DNA of 64,000 bases from Microbulbifer sp. HZ11 (GCF_000708675.1 NZ_JELR01000005.1:248001-312000); one strand, 5' to 3'; shown: positions 25,435 to 38,032, counted from the first letter of the stretch. The notes: a model not told the origin generated them from the letters alone. Numbers and translations: made by a program.

Positions 25435-25968
25435 ATGGCAAAGCATTGGTATGTGGTTCAGGCCTACTCCGGCTATGAGAAGCGTGTAAAAAACACTCTC
25501 AAGGAGCGCATTGAGCTGCACGAAATGGATCACCTCTTCGGTGAGGTTCTGGTTCCCACCGAGGAAGTGGTGGAAATGCGTGCCGGCCAGAAGCGCAAGA
25601 GTGAGCGCAAGTTTTTCCCCGGCTACGTGCTGGTGGAAATGGAGCTGAACGACGACACCTGGCACCTGGTCAAAGAGACTCCGCGTGTGCTGGGCTTTAT
25701 CGGCGGCAAGGCGGACAAGCCGGCCCCGATTACCGACCGCGAAGCGCAGGCGATCCTGAATCGCATCGACGACTCTGTCGACAAGCCCAAGCCCAAGACG
25801 CTGTTCGAGCCGGGTGAAATGGTGCGCGTTATCGATGGTCCGTTTAATGACTTCAACGGTGTGGTTGAAGAGGTCAACTATGAAAAGAGTCGCCTGCGGG
25901 TGGCGGTGTTGATCTTCGGGCGCTCCACACCGGTAGAGCTGGAATTCGGTCAGGTAGAAAAGAACTGA
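25435..25968 (+). CDS. nusG: Transcription termination/antitermination factor NusG
   Basis: This 177-residue protein binds RNA polymerase and links it to Rho or ribosomal S10. The N-terminal NGN domain begins [16 protein letters not shown] and includes [10 protein letters not shown]; the C-terminal KOW motif is [18 protein letters not shown]. Length is normal. It is preceded by AAAGG and followed by a hairpin that separates it from rplK. Confidence 0.98.
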   Translation: MAKHWYVVQAYSGYEKRVKNTLKERIELHEMDHLFGEVLVPTEEVVEMRAGQKRKSERKFFPGYVLVEMELNDDTWHLVKETPRVLGFIGGKADKPAPITDREAQAILNRIDDSVDKPKPKTLFEPGEMVRVIDGPFNDFNGVVEEVNYEKSRLRVAVLIFGRSTPVELEFGQVEKN

Positions 25969-25988
25969 GTTCGAGCTGAAAGGATTCG

Positions 25989-26020
25989 GCCCTCTTTCGC
26001 TGTGTGCGGAAGGGGGCTTT
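25989..26020 (+). terminator. Stem-loop terminator or attenuator after nusG
   Basis: GCCCTCTTTCGC pairs with GCGGAAGGGGGC over 12 bp with two G-U pairs and a five-base loop, followed by only three T residues. Likely partial termination between nusG and rplK. Confidence 0.55.
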
Positions 26021-26146
26021 CGCGTCCCTGAAATCCCAGTCTGCCTTTTCGGCTTTCTGGTTCGGGGCAAACAGGGGAGCTGAGCGTTGCACGTTTGTAT
26101 AAGTGTACAGCGCAGGCGCTAATACCCAGTTAAAGAGGAAGCTGTA

Positions 26147-26578
26147 ATGGCTAAGAAAATCGAAGCTTACATCAAGCTGCAAGTAAAGGCCGGTCAGGCC
26201 AACCCGAGCCCCCCCGTCGGCCCTGCACTGGGTCAGCACGGTGTGAACATCATGGAGTTCTGTAAAGCGTTCAACGCACAGACTCAAGGTCTGGAGCCGG
26301 GCCTGCCGGTACCGGTTGTGATCTCTGTATACAGCGATCGCTCCTTCACCTTCATCATGAAGTCTCCGCCCGCCGCGGTTCTGCTGCGCAAGGCTGCCAA
26401 GATCAAGAGTGGTTCCGGCCGTCCGAACACCGACAAGGTTGGTAAAGTGACCCGCGCTCAGATCGAAGAAATTGTGGAAATGAAAAAAGCTGACCTGACT
26501 GCTTCCGATATGGACGCAGCGGTGCGCACCATCGCGGGTTCTGCTCGCAGTGCCGGTATCGAAGTGGAGGGTCTGTAA
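26147..26578 (+). CDS. rplK: 50S ribosomal protein L11
   Basis: This 143-residue protein binds 23S rRNA in the GTPase centre and is needed for RelA activation. The Pro-rich N-terminal domain ([26 protein letters not shown]) and the C-terminal RNA-binding domain ([12 protein letters not shown]) are intact. AGAGGAAGC precedes the ATG. Its stop directly abuts the GTG of rplA. In relatives L1 represses this pair translationally; I did not identify the L1 site with certainty. Confidence 0.98.
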   Translation: MAKKIEAYIKLQVKAGQANPSPPVGPALGQHGVNIMEFCKAFNAQTQGLEPGLPVPVVISVYSDRSFTFIMKSPPAAVLLRKAAKIKSGSGRPNTDKVGKVTRAQIEEIVEMKKADLTASDMDAAVRTIAGSARSAGIEVEGL

Positions 26579-27277
26579 GTGGCTAAATTGACCAAGCGTC
26601 AGCGCGCAATGGCTGAAAAACTGGAAGCTGGCAAGGCTTACGGTATTGAAGAAGCAGTAGCGCTGCTGAAAGAGTTCTCCAACGTTAAGTTCTCCGAAAC
26701 CGTTGATGCTGCCATCAATCTGGGTATCGATCCGCGTAAATCCGACCAGGCTGTTCGCGGTGCGACCACCCTGCCGCACGGTACCGGTAAAGAAGTGCGC
26801 GTTGCCGTATTCACCCAGGGTGCCAATGCCGACGCCGCTAAAGAAGCTGGCGCTGACATCGTAGGCATGGACGAGCTGGCTGCAGAAGTGAAAGCTGGCA
26901 AGATGGATTTCGACGTGGTTGTGGCTTCCCCGGACGCCATGCGCGTTGTGGGTCAGCTGGGCCAGATCCTCGGTCCGCGCGGCCTGATGCCGAACCCGAA
27001 AACCGGCACCGTAACTCCAGACGTTGCGACTGCGGTTAAGAATGCCAAGGCTGGTCAGGTGCGTTTCCGCGCTGACAAAGGCGGCATCATCCACGGCGGT
27101 ATCGGTAAAGTAAGTTTTGACGCCAAGGCTCTGAAAGAGAACCTGGAAGCGCTGGTTGCTGACCTGAAAAAGGCCAAGCCGGCTTCCGCGAAAGGCGTTT
27201 ACCTGAAAAAGATCACCCTGAGCACCACCATGGGCCCGGGTCTGACTCTCGATCAGGCTTCTCTGGACGTTAAGTAA
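26579..27277 (+). CDS. rplA: 50S ribosomal protein L1
   Basis: This 232-residue protein of the L1 stalk also acts as translational repressor of rplK-rplA in relatives. GTG 26579 follows the rplK TAA with no gap and has GGAGG eight bases upstream. Conserved segments include [12 protein letters not shown] and [20 protein letters not shown] 287-base leader separates it from rplJ. Confidence 0.98.
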   Translation: MAKLTKRQRAMAEKLEAGKAYGIEEAVALLKEFSNVKFSETVDAAINLGIDPRKSDQAVRGATTLPHGTGKEVRVAVFTQGANADAAKEAGADIVGMDELAAEVKAGKMDFDVVVASPDAMRVVGQLGQILGPRGLMPNPKTGTVTPDVATAVKNAKAGQVRFRADKGGIIHGGIGKVSFDAKALKENLEALVADLKKAKPASAKGVYLKKITLSTTMGPGLTLDQASLDVK

Positions 27278-27449
27278 TTCCTGCGGGATTCGCTGCGTTC
27301 AGTAAAAAGAACTTTGGGGTCCGCTGATTGCTTTGGCATGAACGCGGGCCGTCAAAGACCGTAGGTGCGGCGGGTGTTTGAGGTTTAAATGCCCCCGCTT
27401 AATCCACTCTCTGGCCAGGTTTGGCCACTAGGTGTTTACCGAAGGGAGT

Positions 27450-27564
27450 GAGCCTACGCAGACGGTGTGCCCAAACCAGTATTTTTACTGGATTTGAGCT
27501 TTAAGCACCGGAACGGATCGGGTTCATGATGGCTCGATCTTTTTTCAAATCCAGGAGTGACACT
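27450..27564 (+). promoter_or_regulatory. L10 leader (autoregulatory mRNA structure)
   Basis: An enclosing stem CGGTG (27463-27467) / CACCG (27506-27510) surrounds a perfect 6-bp hairpin CCAGTA-TTTT-TACTGG (27476-27491) in the leader just upstream of rplJ, where relatives carry the L10(L12)4-binding site that represses rplJL. The structure is visible; a covariance-model match was not run. No gene or clear promoter was seen in the rest of the 287-base rplA-rplJ gap. Confidence 0.6.
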
Positions 27565-28059
27565 ATGGCTATTGGACTCGTAGACAAGAAAGCGATTGTC
27601 GCGGAAGTCCAGCAGGCTGCTGAGGGTGCTCTGTCTGCGGTTGTTGCGGATTCCCGTGGCGTAACCGTGAATGACATGACTACCCTGCGCAAAGAGGCTC
27701 GCGAGAACGGCGTTTGGTTGAAAGTCGTCCGCAATACTCTGGCGCGTCGCGCTCTGGCCGGTACCGAATTCGAATGTCTCATCGAGAAATTCGTCGGTCC
27801 CAGCATCATTGCTTTCTCAAACGAACACCCGGGTGCCGGCGCGCGCATCCTGAAGGCGTTCGCGAAAGACAATGACAAGCTGGAGCTGAAAGGTGCCGCC
27901 TTCGAAGGCGTAGCGACTGACATCGCTCTGTTGGCAAGCCTGCCGACTTACGATGAAGCAATCGCTAAGCTGATGAGCGTCATGAAAGAAGCGTCTGCTG
28001 GCAAACTGGTTCGCACTATTGCGGCCGTTCGCGACCAGAAAGAGCAGGAAGCGGCGTAA
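27565..28059 (+). CDS. rplJ: 50S ribosomal protein L10
   Basis: This 164-residue base of the L7/L12 stalk starts at ATG 27565 ([15 protein letters not shown]) after CCAGGAG; an upstream in-frame ATG at 27526 lies in the leader. The N-terminal rRNA-binding domain ([23 protein letters not shown]) and C-terminal helix that carries L12 dimers ([14 protein letters not shown]) are intact. rplL follows after 86 bases. Confidence 0.98.
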   Translation: MAIGLVDKKAIVAEVQQAAEGALSAVVADSRGVTVNDMTTLRKEARENGVWLKVVRNTLARRALAGTEFECLIEKFVGPSIIAFSNEHPGAGARILKAFAKDNDKLELKGAAFEGVATDIALLASLPTYDEAIAKLMSVMKEASAGKLVRTIAAVRDQKEQEAA

Positions 28060-28145
28060 TTATTTCGCTAAAGCGAAATCGCAGTTTTCCACTTTTAAAG
28101 AAATTACGAGCAGTTTCCTGCTCATACGAAATCAGGTACTAACTC

Positions 28146-28517
28146 ATGTCTCTGACTAAAGAAGATATCATCAATGCGATCGCCGAAATGTCCGTTAAGG
28201 ACGTTGTTGAGCTGATCGAAGCTATGGAAGAGAAGTTCGGCGTAACCGCAGCTGCTGCTGTTGTTGCTGGTGGCGCGGCTGGCGGCGAAGCTGCTGCAGA
28301 AGAGAAAGACTCTTTCGACGTAATCCTGGCAAGCGCTGGCGACAAGAAAGTGAACGTGATCAAAGCAGTTCGCGGTATCACCGGCCTGGGCCTGAAAGAA
28401 GCCAAAGCTCTGGTAGACGGCGCTCCGAGCCCGCTGAAAGAAGGCGCGACCAAGGAAGAAGCCGAGGAAGCGAAGAAGCAGCTGGAAGAAGCTGGCGCTA
28501 CCGTAGAACTGAAGTAA
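28146..28517 (+). CDS. rplL: 50S ribosomal protein L7/L12
   Basis: This 123-residue acidic stalk protein recruits translation factors. It has the N-terminal dimerisation helix ([20 protein letters not shown]), an Ala/Gly hinge (about 38-52) and the factor-binding C-terminal domain ([24 protein letters not shown]). A double hairpin with terminator character lies between it and rpoB. Confidence 0.98.
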   Translation: MSLTKEDIINAIAEMSVKDVVELIEAMEEKFGVTAAAAVVAGGAAGGEAAAEEKDSFDVILASAGDKKVNVIKAVRGITGLGLKEAKALVDGAPSPLKEGATKEEAEEAKKQLEEAGATVELK

Positions 28518-28534
28518 TTCGGTTTTACACATTA

Positions 28535-28604
28535 CCGCCAGTTGCTGCTTAAGTCGGCAATTGGCGGAAAGGCTGGTGGACTTTTGTCCGCCGGCCTTTT
28601 TGCC
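28535..28604 (+). promoter_or_regulatory. Tandem hairpins between rplL and rpoB (processing site plus attenuator)
   Basis: The first stem, CCGCCAGTTGC / GCAATTGGCGG (28535-28567, one G-U), is directly followed by a second, AAAGGCTGGTGGAC / GTCCGCCGGCCTTT (28568-28599, two G-U, TTTT loop) ending in T5. The second is a good intrinsic terminator. In E. coli the same place holds a partial terminator and an RNase III site that set the ribosomal-protein to polymerase ratio. The remaining part of the 300-base rplL-rpoB gap shows no gene. Confidence 0.75.
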
Positions 28605-28817
28605 GTTTGCGGCATGGGCGTTTTACCCGCCACTCCGCAAAGAAATTTCGAGAAGTTTGTGCACAGGGCAGTTTGTTTTTTGAACGCCTGTATTTGAAGC
28701 ATAGTGCAATGCCTGCTGCATTGTGCAGAGACTTCTCGCCCGGATGGACTGCGTATCGTCAGAAATCTGACCGCAGTTCTGATGAAGTCTTGTCACCGAT
28801 CAAGCTGGGGAATATGA

Positions 28818-31800
28818 ATGGCTTACTCATACACTGAGAAAAAACGTATCCGCAAGGATTTTGGCAAACTGCCTAAGGTCATGGACGTGCCTTTCCTGCT
28901 TGCGATACAGCTGGACTCGTATCGCAAATTTACTCAGGCCGACACGCGCCCGGATGAGCGCCTGGATATCGGCCTGCAGGCTGCGTTCAAGTCTGTATTT
29001 CCGATTGTCAGTTACTCTGGCAACGCTGCTCTGGAGTATGTGAGCTACACACTCGGCAAACCTGCTTTTGATGTCAAGGAATGTACCCTGCGTGGCGTGA
29101 CTTATGCCTGCCCGCTGCGCGTACGTGTTCGCCTGATTATTTATGATAAAGAATCCGCGAATAAGTCCATCAAGGACATCAAGGAACAGGAAGTGTACAT
29201 GGGCGAAATCCCGCTCATGACCGAAAACGGTACCTTCGTGATTAACGGTACCGAGCGCGTAATCGTGTCCCAGCTGCACCGCTCCCCGGGTGTATTCTTC
29301 GATCACGACAAAGGCAAGACTCACTCTTCCGGTAAGCTGCTGTACGCTGCGCGGGTGATTCCTTACCGTGGCTCCTGGCTGGACTTCGAATTCGACCCGA
29401 AGGACCTGGTCTACGTACGTATCGACCGTCGTCGTAAACTGCCGGCCACCATTCTGCTGCGCGCCCTGGGTTACAGCTCCCAGGAAATGCTGGAAATGTT
29501 CTTCGACACCAGCAAGTTCACTCTGAACGACGAAACCGTCAGTCTCGATCTGATCCCGTCGCGCCTGCGCGGTGATGTGGCCTCCTTCGATATCAAGGAC
29601 GGCAAGGGCAAGGTGATTGTTGAGGAGGGTCGCCGTATTACCCCGCGCCACATTCGCCAGCTGGAGAAGGCGGGTGTGGAGAAGCTGGAAGCGCCGATTT
29701 CCTACCTGTACGGTCGTGTACTTGCCCACGATGTTATCGACGACTCCACCGGCGAAGTGGTTGTAGAGGCGAATGCGGAGATCACCGAAGAGGTGGTCAA
29801 CAAGCTGCGTGTTCTGAATGTTCAGAATATCGAGACCCTGTACACCAATGATCTGGACTGTGGCCCGTTCATTTCCGATACCCTGCGTGCCGATCCTTCC
29901 CGCACCGAACTGGAAGCGCTGGTGGAAATCTACCGTATGATGCGCCCGGGCGAGCCGCCCACCAAGGAGTCTGCCGAGTCGCTGTTTGAGAACCTGTTCT
30001 TCTCCGACGAGCGCTACGACCTGTCTGCGGTTGGGCGCATGAAGTTCAACCGTCGTCTGAATCGTGAAGACGAGACCGGCTCGGGTACCCTGAGCAAAGA
30101 AGACATCGTCGATGTTCTGAAGACGCTGATCGAAATCCGTAACGGTCGCGGCATGGTGGACGATATCGACCACCTGGGTAACCGTCGAGTGCGCTCCGTT
30201 GGCGAAATGGCGGAGAACCAGTTCCGCGTAGGCCTGGTGCGTGTAGAGCGCGCGGTAAAAGAGCGTCTGTCCATGGCGGAGTCCGAAGGCCTGATGCCGC
30301 AGGATCTGATCAATGCCAAGCCGGTGGCTGCTGCGGTGAAGGAATTCTTCGGTTCCTCCCAGCTGTCCCAGTTTATGGACCAGAACAACCCGCTGTCGGA
30401 AGTTACCCACAAGCGCCGTGTATCCGCGCTTGGCCCGGGTGGTCTGACCCGCGAGCGCGCGGGCTTCGAGGTGCGAGACGTGCACCCGACCCACTACGGC
30501 CGCGTATGTCCGATCGAAACGCCGGAAGGTCCGAACATTGGTCTGATCAACTCCCTGGCAACCTATGCTCGCGCCAACCACTACGGCTTCCTCGAGAGCC
30601 CGTACCGCAAGGTGGTCGACGGCCAGGTGACCGACCAGATCGAATACCTGTCTGCAATTAACGAAGCCAACTACGTGGTTGCACAGGCTTCTGCAGCTGT
30701 GGACGAAAACGGTCGCTTTACCGATGACCTGGTGAGCGTGCGTCACCAGTACGAATTTACCCTGAAGACCCCGGACGAAATCCAGTACATGGACGTGTCC
30801 GCCCGTCAGGTGGTTTCCGTTGCGGCGGCAATGATTCCGTTCCTGGAGCACGATGACGCCAACCGCGCATTGATGGGATCGAACATGCAGCGCCAGGCGG
30901 TTCCCACCCTGCGCGCCGAGAAACCACTGGTAGGTACCGGCATGGAGCGCACCGTAGCGCGCGACTCCGGCGTCTGTATCGTGGCCAAGCGCGGCGGTGT
31001 GATCGAGCGTGTTGACGCCAGCCGTGTGGTTGTGCGCGTGCACGACGATGAAGTGGAAGCCGGTGATGCGGGTGTGGATCTGTACGGTCTCACCAAGTAC
31101 ACCCGTTCCAACCAGAACACCTGTATCAACCAGCGTCCGATCGTGAAGACCGGGGACGTGGTTGCGCGCGGCGATATCCTGGCCGACGGCCCGTCCGTTG
31201 ACCTGGGTGAGCTGGCTCTGGGTCAGAACATGCGCATCGCGTTTATGCCGTGGAACGGCTACAACTTCGAGGACTCCATCCTCGTATCCGAGCGCGTGGT
31301 GCAGGAAGACCGCTTCACCACCATCCACATTCAGGAACTGACCTGTATTGCCCGTGACACCAAGCTGGGCAGTGAGGAGATCACCGCGGATATCCCCAAT
31401 GTGGGCGAGTCTGCGCTGAACAAGCTGGATGAGTCTGGCATCGTGTACATCGGTGCGGAAGTGGGCGCTGGCGACATCCTGGTTGGTAAGGTGACGCCGA
31501 AAGGCGAAGCCCAGCTGACTCCGGAAGAAAAGCTGCTGCGCGCGATCTTCGGTGAGAAGGCGTCCGACGTTAAAGACACCTCTCTGCGTGCGCCTTCCGG
31601 CACCCGCGGTACGGTAATCGACGTACAGGTCTTCACCCGCGACGGTCTGCAGAAAGATCAGCGCTCTCTCGCCATCGAGAAAGCCCAGCTGGACGAAGTG
31701 CGCAAGGACCTGAATGAAGAGTACCGCATCGTTGAAGGTGCAACCTTCGAACGTTTGGCCGCTGCACTGGAAGGTCAGACCGTAGCCGGCGGTAAGGGCG

Positions 31801-32891
31801 TCAAGAAAGGCGACGTACTGAGTGCTGAAATCCTCGCCGGTCTGCCGCGGGAAGACTGGTTCAAGCTGCGCATGAGCGAAGACAGCCTGAACGAGCAGCT
31901 GGAAAAAGCCGAAGCCCAGCTGAAAGAACGTCGTAAGCTGCTCGACGAGCAGTTTGAAGACAAGAAGAAAAAACTGGAATCCGGCGACGATCTGGCGCCG
32001 GGCGTGCTGAAAATCGTCAAGGTTTACCTGGCGATCAAGCGTCGCATCCAGCCCGGTGACAAGATGGCCGGCCGTCACGGTAACAAAGGTGTGATCTCCG
32101 TGATCAAGCCTGTGGAAGATATGCCGTACGACGAAAACGGTGAGCCGGTAGACGTGGTTCTGAACCCGCTGGGTGTACCGTCTCGTATGAACGTCGGACA
32201 GGTTCTGGAAATGCACCTGGGTATGGCGGCGAAAGGTCTCGGTGTGAAGATCGATCGCATGATCAAGGAGAAACAGGAAGCGGCTAAGATTCGCGGGTTC
32301 CTGGAAGAGGTCTACAACTCCACCGGTGGCCGCAAGGAAGAGCTGGACGAGCTGACCGATGAAGAAGTGCTGGCTATGTCTGAAAACCTGCGTCGCGGTG
32401 TACCCATGGCGACGCCGGTGTTCGACGGTGCTGCTGAGCCTGAAATCAAGAAGCTGTTGCGCCTGGCGGACATCCCGGATTCCGGCCAGATCACCCTGTA
32501 CGACGGCCGTACCGGTGACGCCTTCGAGCGTCCGGTAACCGTGGGCTACATGTACATGCTGAAGCTGAACCACCTGGTAGACGACAAGATGCACGCGCGT
32601 TCTACCGGTTCCTACAGCTTGGTTACCCAGCAGCCGCTGGGTGGTAAGGCGCAGTTCGGTGGTCAGCGCTTCGGTGAGATGGAGGTGTGGGCACTGGAAG
32701 CATACGGTGCCGCTTACACCCTGCAGGAAATGCTCACGGTCAAATCCGATGACGTGGAAGGTCGTACCAAGATGTACAAAAACATCGTGGATGGCGACCA
32801 CCGCATGGAGCCGGGCATGCCCGAATCCTTCAACGTACTGGTCAAGGAAATCCGCTCGCTGGGTATGAACTTCGAGCTGGAAAACGAATAA
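28818..32891 (+). CDS. rpoB: RNA polymerase beta subunit
   Basis: This 1357-residue subunit is complete. The rifampicin pocket reads [16 protein letters not shown] and continues [17 protein letters not shown] (residues 513-545), matching the sensitive E. coli form at the usual resistance positions (here Gln518, Asp521, His531, Ser536). [15 protein letters not shown] near residue 1080 and the C-terminal clamp region ending [10 protein letters not shown] are intact. GGGG lies about eight bases before the ATG. It is transcribed from the rplJL promoter region through the attenuator. Confidence 0.99.
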   Translation: MAYSYTEKKRIRKDFGKLPKVMDVPFLLAIQLDSYRKFTQADTRPDERLDIGLQAAFKSVFPIVSYSGNAALEYVSYTLGKPAFDVKECTLRGVTYACPLRVRVRLIIYDKESANKSIKDIKEQEVYMGEIPLMTENGTFVINGTERVIVSQLHRSPGVFFDHDKGKTHSSGKLLYAARVIPYRGSWLDFEFDPKDLVYVRIDRRRKLPATILLRALGYSSQEMLEMFFDTSKFTLNDETVSLDLIPSRLRGDVASFDIKDGKGKVIVEEGRRITPRHIRQLEKAGVEKLEAPISYLYGRVLAHDVIDDSTGEVVVEANAEITEEVVNKLRVLNVQNIETLYTNDLDCGPFISDTLRADPSRTELEALVEIYRMMRPGEPPTKESAESLFENLFFSDERYDLSAVGRMKFNRRLNREDETGSGTLSKEDIVDVLKTLIEIRNGRGMVDDIDHLGNRRVRSVGEMAENQFRVGLVRVERAVKERLSMAESEGLMPQDLINAKPVAAAVKEFFGSSQLSQFMDQNNPLSEVTHKRRVSALGPGGLTRERAGFEVRDVHPTHYGRVCPIETPEGPNIGLINSLATYARANHYGFLESPYRKVVDGQVTDQIEYLSAINEANYVVAQASAAVDENGRFTDDLVSVRHQYEFTLKTPDEIQYMDVSARQVVSVAAAMIPFLEHDDANRALMGSNMQRQAVPTLRAEKPLVGTGMERTVARDSGVCIVAKRGGVIERVDASRVVVRVHDDEVEAGDAGVDLYGLTKYTRSNQNTCINQRPIVKTGDVVARGDILADGPSVDLGELALGQNMRIAFMPWNGYNFEDSILVSERVVQEDRFTTIHIQELTCIARDTKLGSEEITADIPNVGESALNKLDESGIVYIGAEVGAGDILVGKVTPKGEAQLTPEEKLLRAIFGEKASDVKDTSLRAPSGTRGTVIDVQVFTRDGLQKDQRSLAIEKAQLDEVRKDLNEEYRIVEGATFERLAAALEGQTVAGGKGVKKGDVLSAEILAGLPREDWFKLRMSEDSLNEQLEKAEAQLKERRKLLDEQFEDKKKKLESGDDLAPGVLKIVKVYLAIKRRIQPGDKMAGRHGNKGVISVIKPVEDMPYDENGEPVDVVLNPLGVPSRMNVGQVLEMHLGMAAKGLGVKIDRMIKEKQEAAKIRGFLEEVYNSTGGRKEELDELTDEEVLAMSENLRRGVPMATPVFDGAAEPEIKKLLRLADIPDSGQITLYDGRTGDAFERPVTVGYMYMLKLNHLVDDKMHARSTGSYSLVTQQPLGGKAQFGGQRFGEMEVWALEAYGAAYTLQEMLTVKSDDVEGRTKMYKNIVDGDHRMEPGMPESFNVLVKEIRSLGMNFELENE

Positions 32892-32922
32892 CACTGGTAT
32901 TAATCGGATTTAGTAGACAGAG

Positions 32923-32987
32923 GCCGGTGGCGGCGATCGCAAATCACCACCACCGGCACTTCCGGCCCCAGAGGCAGTTGGCCGGAA
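32923..32987 (+). promoter_or_regulatory. Tandem stem-loops in the rpoB-rpoC spacer
   Basis: GCCGGTGG / CCACCGGC (32923-32957) and TTCCGGCC / GGCCGGAA (32960-32987) are two perfect 8-bp stems in the 123-base spacer, ending 27 bases before the rpoC start. Neither has a T run, so RNA processing or stability is more likely than termination. Confidence 0.55.
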
Positions 32988-33014
32988 TGACTACCCCCTA
33001 GTGGAGGAAAGGCC

Positions 33015-36000
33015 TTGAAAGATTTGTTAAACCTGGTGAAAGCCCAGGATCAGCTCGAAGAATTTGACGCTATCCGTATCGGTCTGGCTTCGCCAGACAT
33101 GATTCGCTCCTGGTCCTACGGCGAAGTGAAAAAGCCGGAGACCATCAACTACCGTACCTTCAAACCGGAGCGCGAAGGCCTGTTCTGTGCCAAGATTTTT
33201 GGCCCGGTAAAGGACTATGAGTGCCTGTGCGGTAAGTACAAGCGTATGAAGCACCGCGGCATCATCTGTGAGAAGTGCGGCGTTGAAGTCACCAAGGCGA
33301 AAGTTCGCCGTGAGCGGATGGGCCACATCGAACTGGCGAGCCCGGTTGCGCACATCTGGTTCCTGAAATCCCTGCCGTCCCGTATCGGCCTGCTGTTGGA
33401 TATGACCCTGCGTGATATCGAGCGCGTGCTGTACTTTGAGTCTTACGTGGTGACCGACCCGGGTATGACTACCCTGGAACGCGGCCAGCTGCTGAACGAC
33501 GAGCAGTACTTTGAAGCAATGGAAGAGTTTGCCGATGAGTTCGAGGCGAAAATGGGTGCGGAAGCCATCCAGGAGCTGATGAATGACATCGAGCTGCCCA
33601 CCGAAATCCAGCGACTGCGCGAAGAGATCCCGGCGACCAACTCTGAAACCAAGATCAAGAAGCTGTCCAAGCGCCTGAAGCTGTTGGAAGCCTTCTACAA
33701 GTCCGGTAACAAGCCGGAGTGGATGATCATGCAGGCACTGCCGGTTCTGCCGCCGGATCTGCGCCCGCTGGTACCGCTGGACGGTGGCCGCTTCGCGACC
33801 TCCGACCTGAACGACCTGTACCGTCGCGTGATCAACCGTAACAACCGTCTGAAGCGTCTGCTCGAGCTAAATGCCCCTGACATCATCGTGCGCAACGAAA
33901 AGCGTATGCTGCAGGAGTCTGTGGATGCGCTGCTGGATAACGGCCGTCGCGGCCGAGCCATCACCGGTTCCAACAAACGCCCGCTGAAATCCCTGGCCGA
34001 CATGATCAAGGGTAAGCAGGGTCGTTTCCGTCAGAACCTGCTGGGTAAGCGTGTGGACTACTCCGGTCGTTCCGTGATCGTGGTTGGTCCTACTCTGCGT
34101 CTGCACCAGTGTGGTCTGCCGAAGAAGATGGCCCTCGAGCTGTTCAAGCCGTTTATTTTCGGCAAGCTGGAAGCCCGCGGCCTGGCCACCACCATCAAGG
34201 CGGCCAAGAAAATGGTCGAGCGCGAGGAAGCGGTGGTATGGGACATCCTCGACGAAGTGATTCGCGAGCACCCGGTACTGCTGAACCGTGCACCGACCCT
34301 GCACCGTCTGGGTATCCAGGCGTTCGAGCCGGTACTGATTGAAGGTAAGGCGATCCAGCTGCACCCGCTGGTGTGTGCGGCGTACAACGCCGACTTCGAC
34401 GGTGACCAGATGGCGGTACACGTACCGCTGACCATCGAAGCGCAGCTGGAATCCCGCGCGCTGATGATGTCCACCAACAACATCCTGTCACCGGCCAACG
34501 GTGAGCCGATCATTGTACCGTCCCAGGACGTGGTACTGGGTCTGTACTGGATGACCCGCGAGCGTGTGAACGATAAAGGTGAAGGCATGTTCTTCTCCGA
34601 TATCAAGGAAGTCAGCCGTGCCTTCTACGCCAAGCAGGTTGGCCTGCAGGCGAAGATCAAGGTGCGTATCGACGAGACTTCCATCGGCGAAGACGGCGAG
34701 AAGCAGGTTACCCGCACCGTGTACGACACTACCGTCGGTCGCGCACTGCTGTGGAACATCGTACCGGAGGGCCTGCCTTTCGAGTACGTGAACCAGCCGA
34801 TGAAGAAAAAGGCGATTTCCAGGGTCCTGAACGAGTGCTACCGCAAAGTGGGCCTGAAGGCGACCGTAATCTTCGCTGACCAGCTGATGTACACCGGTTT
34901 CGACTTCTCCACCAAGTCCGGTTCCTCCATCGGTGTAAACGACTTCGAGATCCCGGCGGCCAAGGCTGAATTGATTGCTTCCGCAGAAGAGGAAGTGAAA
35001 GAGATCGAAACCCAGTTCGCCTCCGGTCTGGTAACCGCAGGCGAGAAATACAACAAGGTCATCGACGTCTGGTCCCGTACCAACGACAAGGTCACCCAGG
35101 CGATGATGGCCGGTATCAAGAAAGAGCCGGTAATCGATCGCGACGGCAATGAAACCGAGCAGGACTCCTTCAACTCCGTCTACATGTACGCCGACTCCGG
35201 CGCGCGGGGTAGTGAGGCGCAGATTCGTCAGCTGGCCGGTATGCGTGGCCTGATGGCCCGTCCGGACGGTTCCATTATCGAGAACGCCATTACCGCAAAC
35301 TTCCGTGAAGGTCTGAGCGTACTGCAGTACTTCATCTCGACCCACGGTGCGCGTAAAGGTCTGGCGGATACCGCACTGAAAACCGCGAACTCCGGTTACC
35401 TGACCCGTCGTCTGGTAGACGTGGCACAGGACGTGGTAATTACCGAAATCGACTGTGGCACCGACGACGGCCTGACCATGGCGCCGGTGATCGAAGGCGG
35501 TGACGTCATCGAATCCCTGGGTGACCGTATCCTCGGCCGTGTGGTGGCGCGCGACGTGACCAAGCCCGGCAGTGACGAGATTGCGGTACCCGCTGGCACC
35601 ATGATCGACGAAGCCTGGGTTGAGCGTATCGAAGGTATGGGGATCGACGAAGTAATCGTGCGCTCCGCGATTACCTGTGAGACCGCCCACGGTATCTGTG
35701 CTCAGTGTTACGGCCGTGACCTGGCCCGTGGCCACCGTGCCAACCCCGGCGAGTCCGTGGGTGTTGTGGCAGCCCAGTCCATTGGTGAGCCGGGTACCCA
35801 GCTGACCATGCGTACCTTCCACATCGGTGGTGCGGCGAGCCGTGCTTCCGCGGCGGACAGCATCCAGGTTAAGCAGCCGGGTACCGTGCGTCTGCACAAT
35901 GTGAAGACCGTGAAGACCGAAGGCGGCAACCTGGTAGCGGTATCCCGTTCCGGTGAACTGGCGGTCGCTGACCCGGCTGGCCGGGAGCGTGAGCGCTACA

Positions 36001-37244
36001 AGCTGCCTTACGGTGCCGTGATCAGTGTCGACGAAGGGTCCACCATCGAAGGCGGCCAGATCGTCGCCAAGTGGGATCCGCACACCCACCCAATCATTAC
36101 CGAGGTTGCCGGTTGGGTGAAACTGTCCGGTATGGAAGATGGCCTGTCCATCCGCAAGCAGACGGACGAAATCACCGGCCTGTCCTCGATCGAGGTGATC
36201 GATCCGGCGGAGCGTCCGGCGGCGGGTAAAGACCTGCGCCCGGCGGTGACCCTGGTGGACGAGAACGGCGAAGAACTGACCCTGGCTAACTCCAACGCGC
36301 CGGCGCACTACGCGCTGCCGCCACGAGCGATTCTGAGCCTGAAAGACAGCGACAAGGTGAACGTCGGTGACGTTATCGCCCGTATCCCGCAGGAATCCGG
36401 CGGTACCAAGGACATCACCGGTGGTCTGCCGCGGGTTGCCGACCTGTTCGAAGCCCGTAAGCCGAAAGAGCCGTCCATCCTGGCGGAGATCTCCGGTACC
36501 GTTTCCTTCGGTAAAGAAACCAAAGGCAAAGTACGTCTGCAGATCACCCCGAAAGATGGTAAGCCACTGGCCAATGGCAAGGATCACTACGAAGTACTGA
36601 TTCCGAAGCACCGCCAGCTGACCGTGTTCGAAGGTGAAACCGTAGAGAAGGGTGAGGTTATCTCCGATGGCCCGTCCAACCCGCACGACATTCTGCGCCT
36701 CAAGGGCGTGGAAGAGCTTGCGCGCTACATCACCAACGAGATTCAGGAGGTTTACCGCCTCCAGGGTGTAGGCATCAACGATAAGCACATCGAGACCATC
36801 GTGCGTCAGATGCTGCGTAAAGTTGAAATCCTCGAGATGGGCGACTCAGAGTTCATCAAGGGCGACCAGGTGGAATACCAGCGCGTGGTGGAAGAGAACG
36901 AGCGCCTGCGTGCCGAAGGCAAGCAACCGGCTCAGTTCGAGCGTCTGCTGCTGGGTATCACCAAAGCGTCCCTGGCCACCGAGTCCTTCCTGTCTGCGGC
37001 CTCCTTCCAGGAGACCACCCGTGTACTGACCGAAGCGGCGGTAACCGGTAAGGAAGACAGCCTGCGCGGCCTGAAAGAAAACGTGGTGGTGGGTCGTCTG
37101 ATCCCGGCCGGTACCGGCCTTGCCTACCACGCCGAGCGCAAGCGTCGCCGCACCCAGCAGTTGACCACTGGCTTTGCCGAAGGTCCTTCTGCAGAAGAGG
37201 TGGAAGCGGCGCTGACCGAAGCCCTGAAATCATCCGGGGAGTGA
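33015..37244 (+). CDS. rpoC: RNA polymerase beta' subunit
   Basis: This 1409-residue subunit is complete. The N-terminal zinc site has Cys70, Cys72, Cys85 and Cys88; the catalytic loop [12 protein letters not shown] places the magnesium-binding aspartates at 460, 462 and 464; the second zinc site is [13 protein letters not shown]. The start is TTG 33015 after GGAGGAAAGG, and no ATG is available before conserved sequence. The rpoB-rpoC order is universal. Confidence 0.99.
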   Translation: MKDLLNLVKAQDQLEEFDAIRIGLASPDMIRSWSYGEVKKPETINYRTFKPEREGLFCAKIFGPVKDYECLCGKYKRMKHRGIICEKCGVEVTKAKVRRERMGHIELASPVAHIWFLKSLPSRIGLLLDMTLRDIERVLYFESYVVTDPGMTTLERGQLLNDEQYFEAMEEFADEFEAKMGAEAIQELMNDIELPTEIQRLREEIPATNSETKIKKLSKRLKLLEAFYKSGNKPEWMIMQALPVLPPDLRPLVPLDGGRFATSDLNDLYRRVINRNNRLKRLLELNAPDIIVRNEKRMLQESVDALLDNGRRGRAITGSNKRPLKSLADMIKGKQGRFRQNLLGKRVDYSGRSVIVVGPTLRLHQCGLPKKMALELFKPFIFGKLEARGLATTIKAAKKMVEREEAVVWDILDEVIREHPVLLNRAPTLHRLGIQAFEPVLIEGKAIQLHPLVCAAYNADFDGDQMAVHVPLTIEAQLESRALMMSTNNILSPANGEPIIVPSQDVVLGLYWMTRERVNDKGEGMFFSDIKEVSRAFYAKQVGLQAKIKVRIDETSIGEDGEKQVTRTVYDTTVGRALLWNIVPEGLPFEYVNQPMKKKAISRVLNECYRKVGLKATVIFADQLMYTGFDFSTKSGSSIGVNDFEIPAAKAELIASAEEEVKEIETQFASGLVTAGEKYNKVIDVWSRTNDKVTQAMMAGIKKEPVIDRDGNETEQDSFNSVYMYADSGARGSEAQIRQLAGMRGLMARPDGSIIENAITANFREGLSVLQYFISTHGARKGLADTALKTANSGYLTRRLVDVAQDVVITEIDCGTDDGLTMAPVIEGGDVIESLGDRILGRVVARDVTKPGSDEIAVPAGTMIDEAWVERIEGMGIDEVIVRSAITCETAHGICAQCYGRDLARGHRANPGESVGVVAAQSIGEPGTQLTMRTFHIGGAASRASAADSIQVKQPGTVRLHNVKTVKTEGGNLVAVSRSGELAVADPAGRERERYKLPYGAVISVDEGSTIEGGQIVAKWDPHTHPIITEVAGWVKLSGMEDGLSIRKQTDEITGLSSIEVIDPAERPAAGKDLRPAVTLVDENGEELTLANSNAPAHYALPPRAILSLKDSDKVNVGDVIARIPQESGGTKDITGGLPRVADLFEARKPKEPSILAEISGTVSFGKETKGKVRLQITPKDGKPLANGKDHYEVLIPKHRQLTVFEGETVEKGEVISDGPSNPHDILRLKGVEELARYITNEIQEVYRLQGVGINDKHIETIVRQMLRKVEILEMGDSEFIKGDQVEYQRVVEENERLRAEGKQPAQFERLLLGITKASLATESFLSAASFQETTRVLTEAAVTGKEDSLRGLKENVVVGRLIPAGTGLAYHAERKRRRTQQLTTGFAEGPSAEEVEAALTEALKSSGE

Positions 37245-37353
37245 GGTCCACAGAACGGAGTAGTCTGACTGGTTGGTTCGCTGTTTCAGGGGCTGACCGG
37301 TCTGTTCCGGATCGCAGTTACCTGCCGATGTGAGTGTTCACTTCGTTAGGTGG

Positions 37354-37382
37354 TTGACTCGGGCAGGCCGCGTTTATAGAAT
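37354..37382 (+). promoter_or_regulatory. str-operon promoter
   Basis: TTGACT, 17 bases, TAGAAT (overlapping TATAGA), with a G+C-rich discriminator GCGGCCCCCG. It lies about 150 bases upstream of rpsL in the 286-base rpoC-rpsL gap. Confidence 0.68.
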
Positions 37383-37480
37383 GCGGCCCCCGCTAATGGG
37401 GTGCGATTGTTTGTTGAACGTGAAGGGCGACCTTTGAAGGGCGAGCTTCGGTTCAGCGGAATATCGCGCACTGACGATAG

Positions 37481-37517
37481 GCCCTCACTGCTGTTTATGG
37501 TGGGGGCGTTTTATTTT
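37481..37517 (+). promoter_or_regulatory. Leader hairpin before rpsL
   Basis: GCCCTCACT pairs with GGTGGGGGC (two G-U) around a nine-base loop and is followed by GTTTTATTTT, resembling an attenuator. It ends about 14 bases before the rpsL start, so it might also influence ribosome binding. Confidence 0.42.
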
Positions 37518-37524
37518 GGAGTGA

Positions 37525-37905
<381 letters not shown>

Positions 37906-38032
37906 TTGCTCTAGACAACATTGCGTTTCGGTTTAACGAATAACCGGAGTAAGGCTGAGCTCGCCGATTTGTAGTTACTGTTTTTAGTTAATACGGCGGC
38001 ATCTCAGAGTAACCCTGAAGAGAGGCAATCCC

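Noticed and set aside
25970..26146. TTGCAC (26087) and TATAAG (26098) as an rplK promoter
   Set aside because: The two hexamers are only five bases apart, so they cannot form a standard promoter together.
28827..32894. Open frame of 1355 codons antisense to rpoB, with similar long antisense frames opposite rpoC, fusA and tuf
   Set aside because: Strong codon bias in highly expressed genes removes stops on the complementary strand; the products resemble no protein family.
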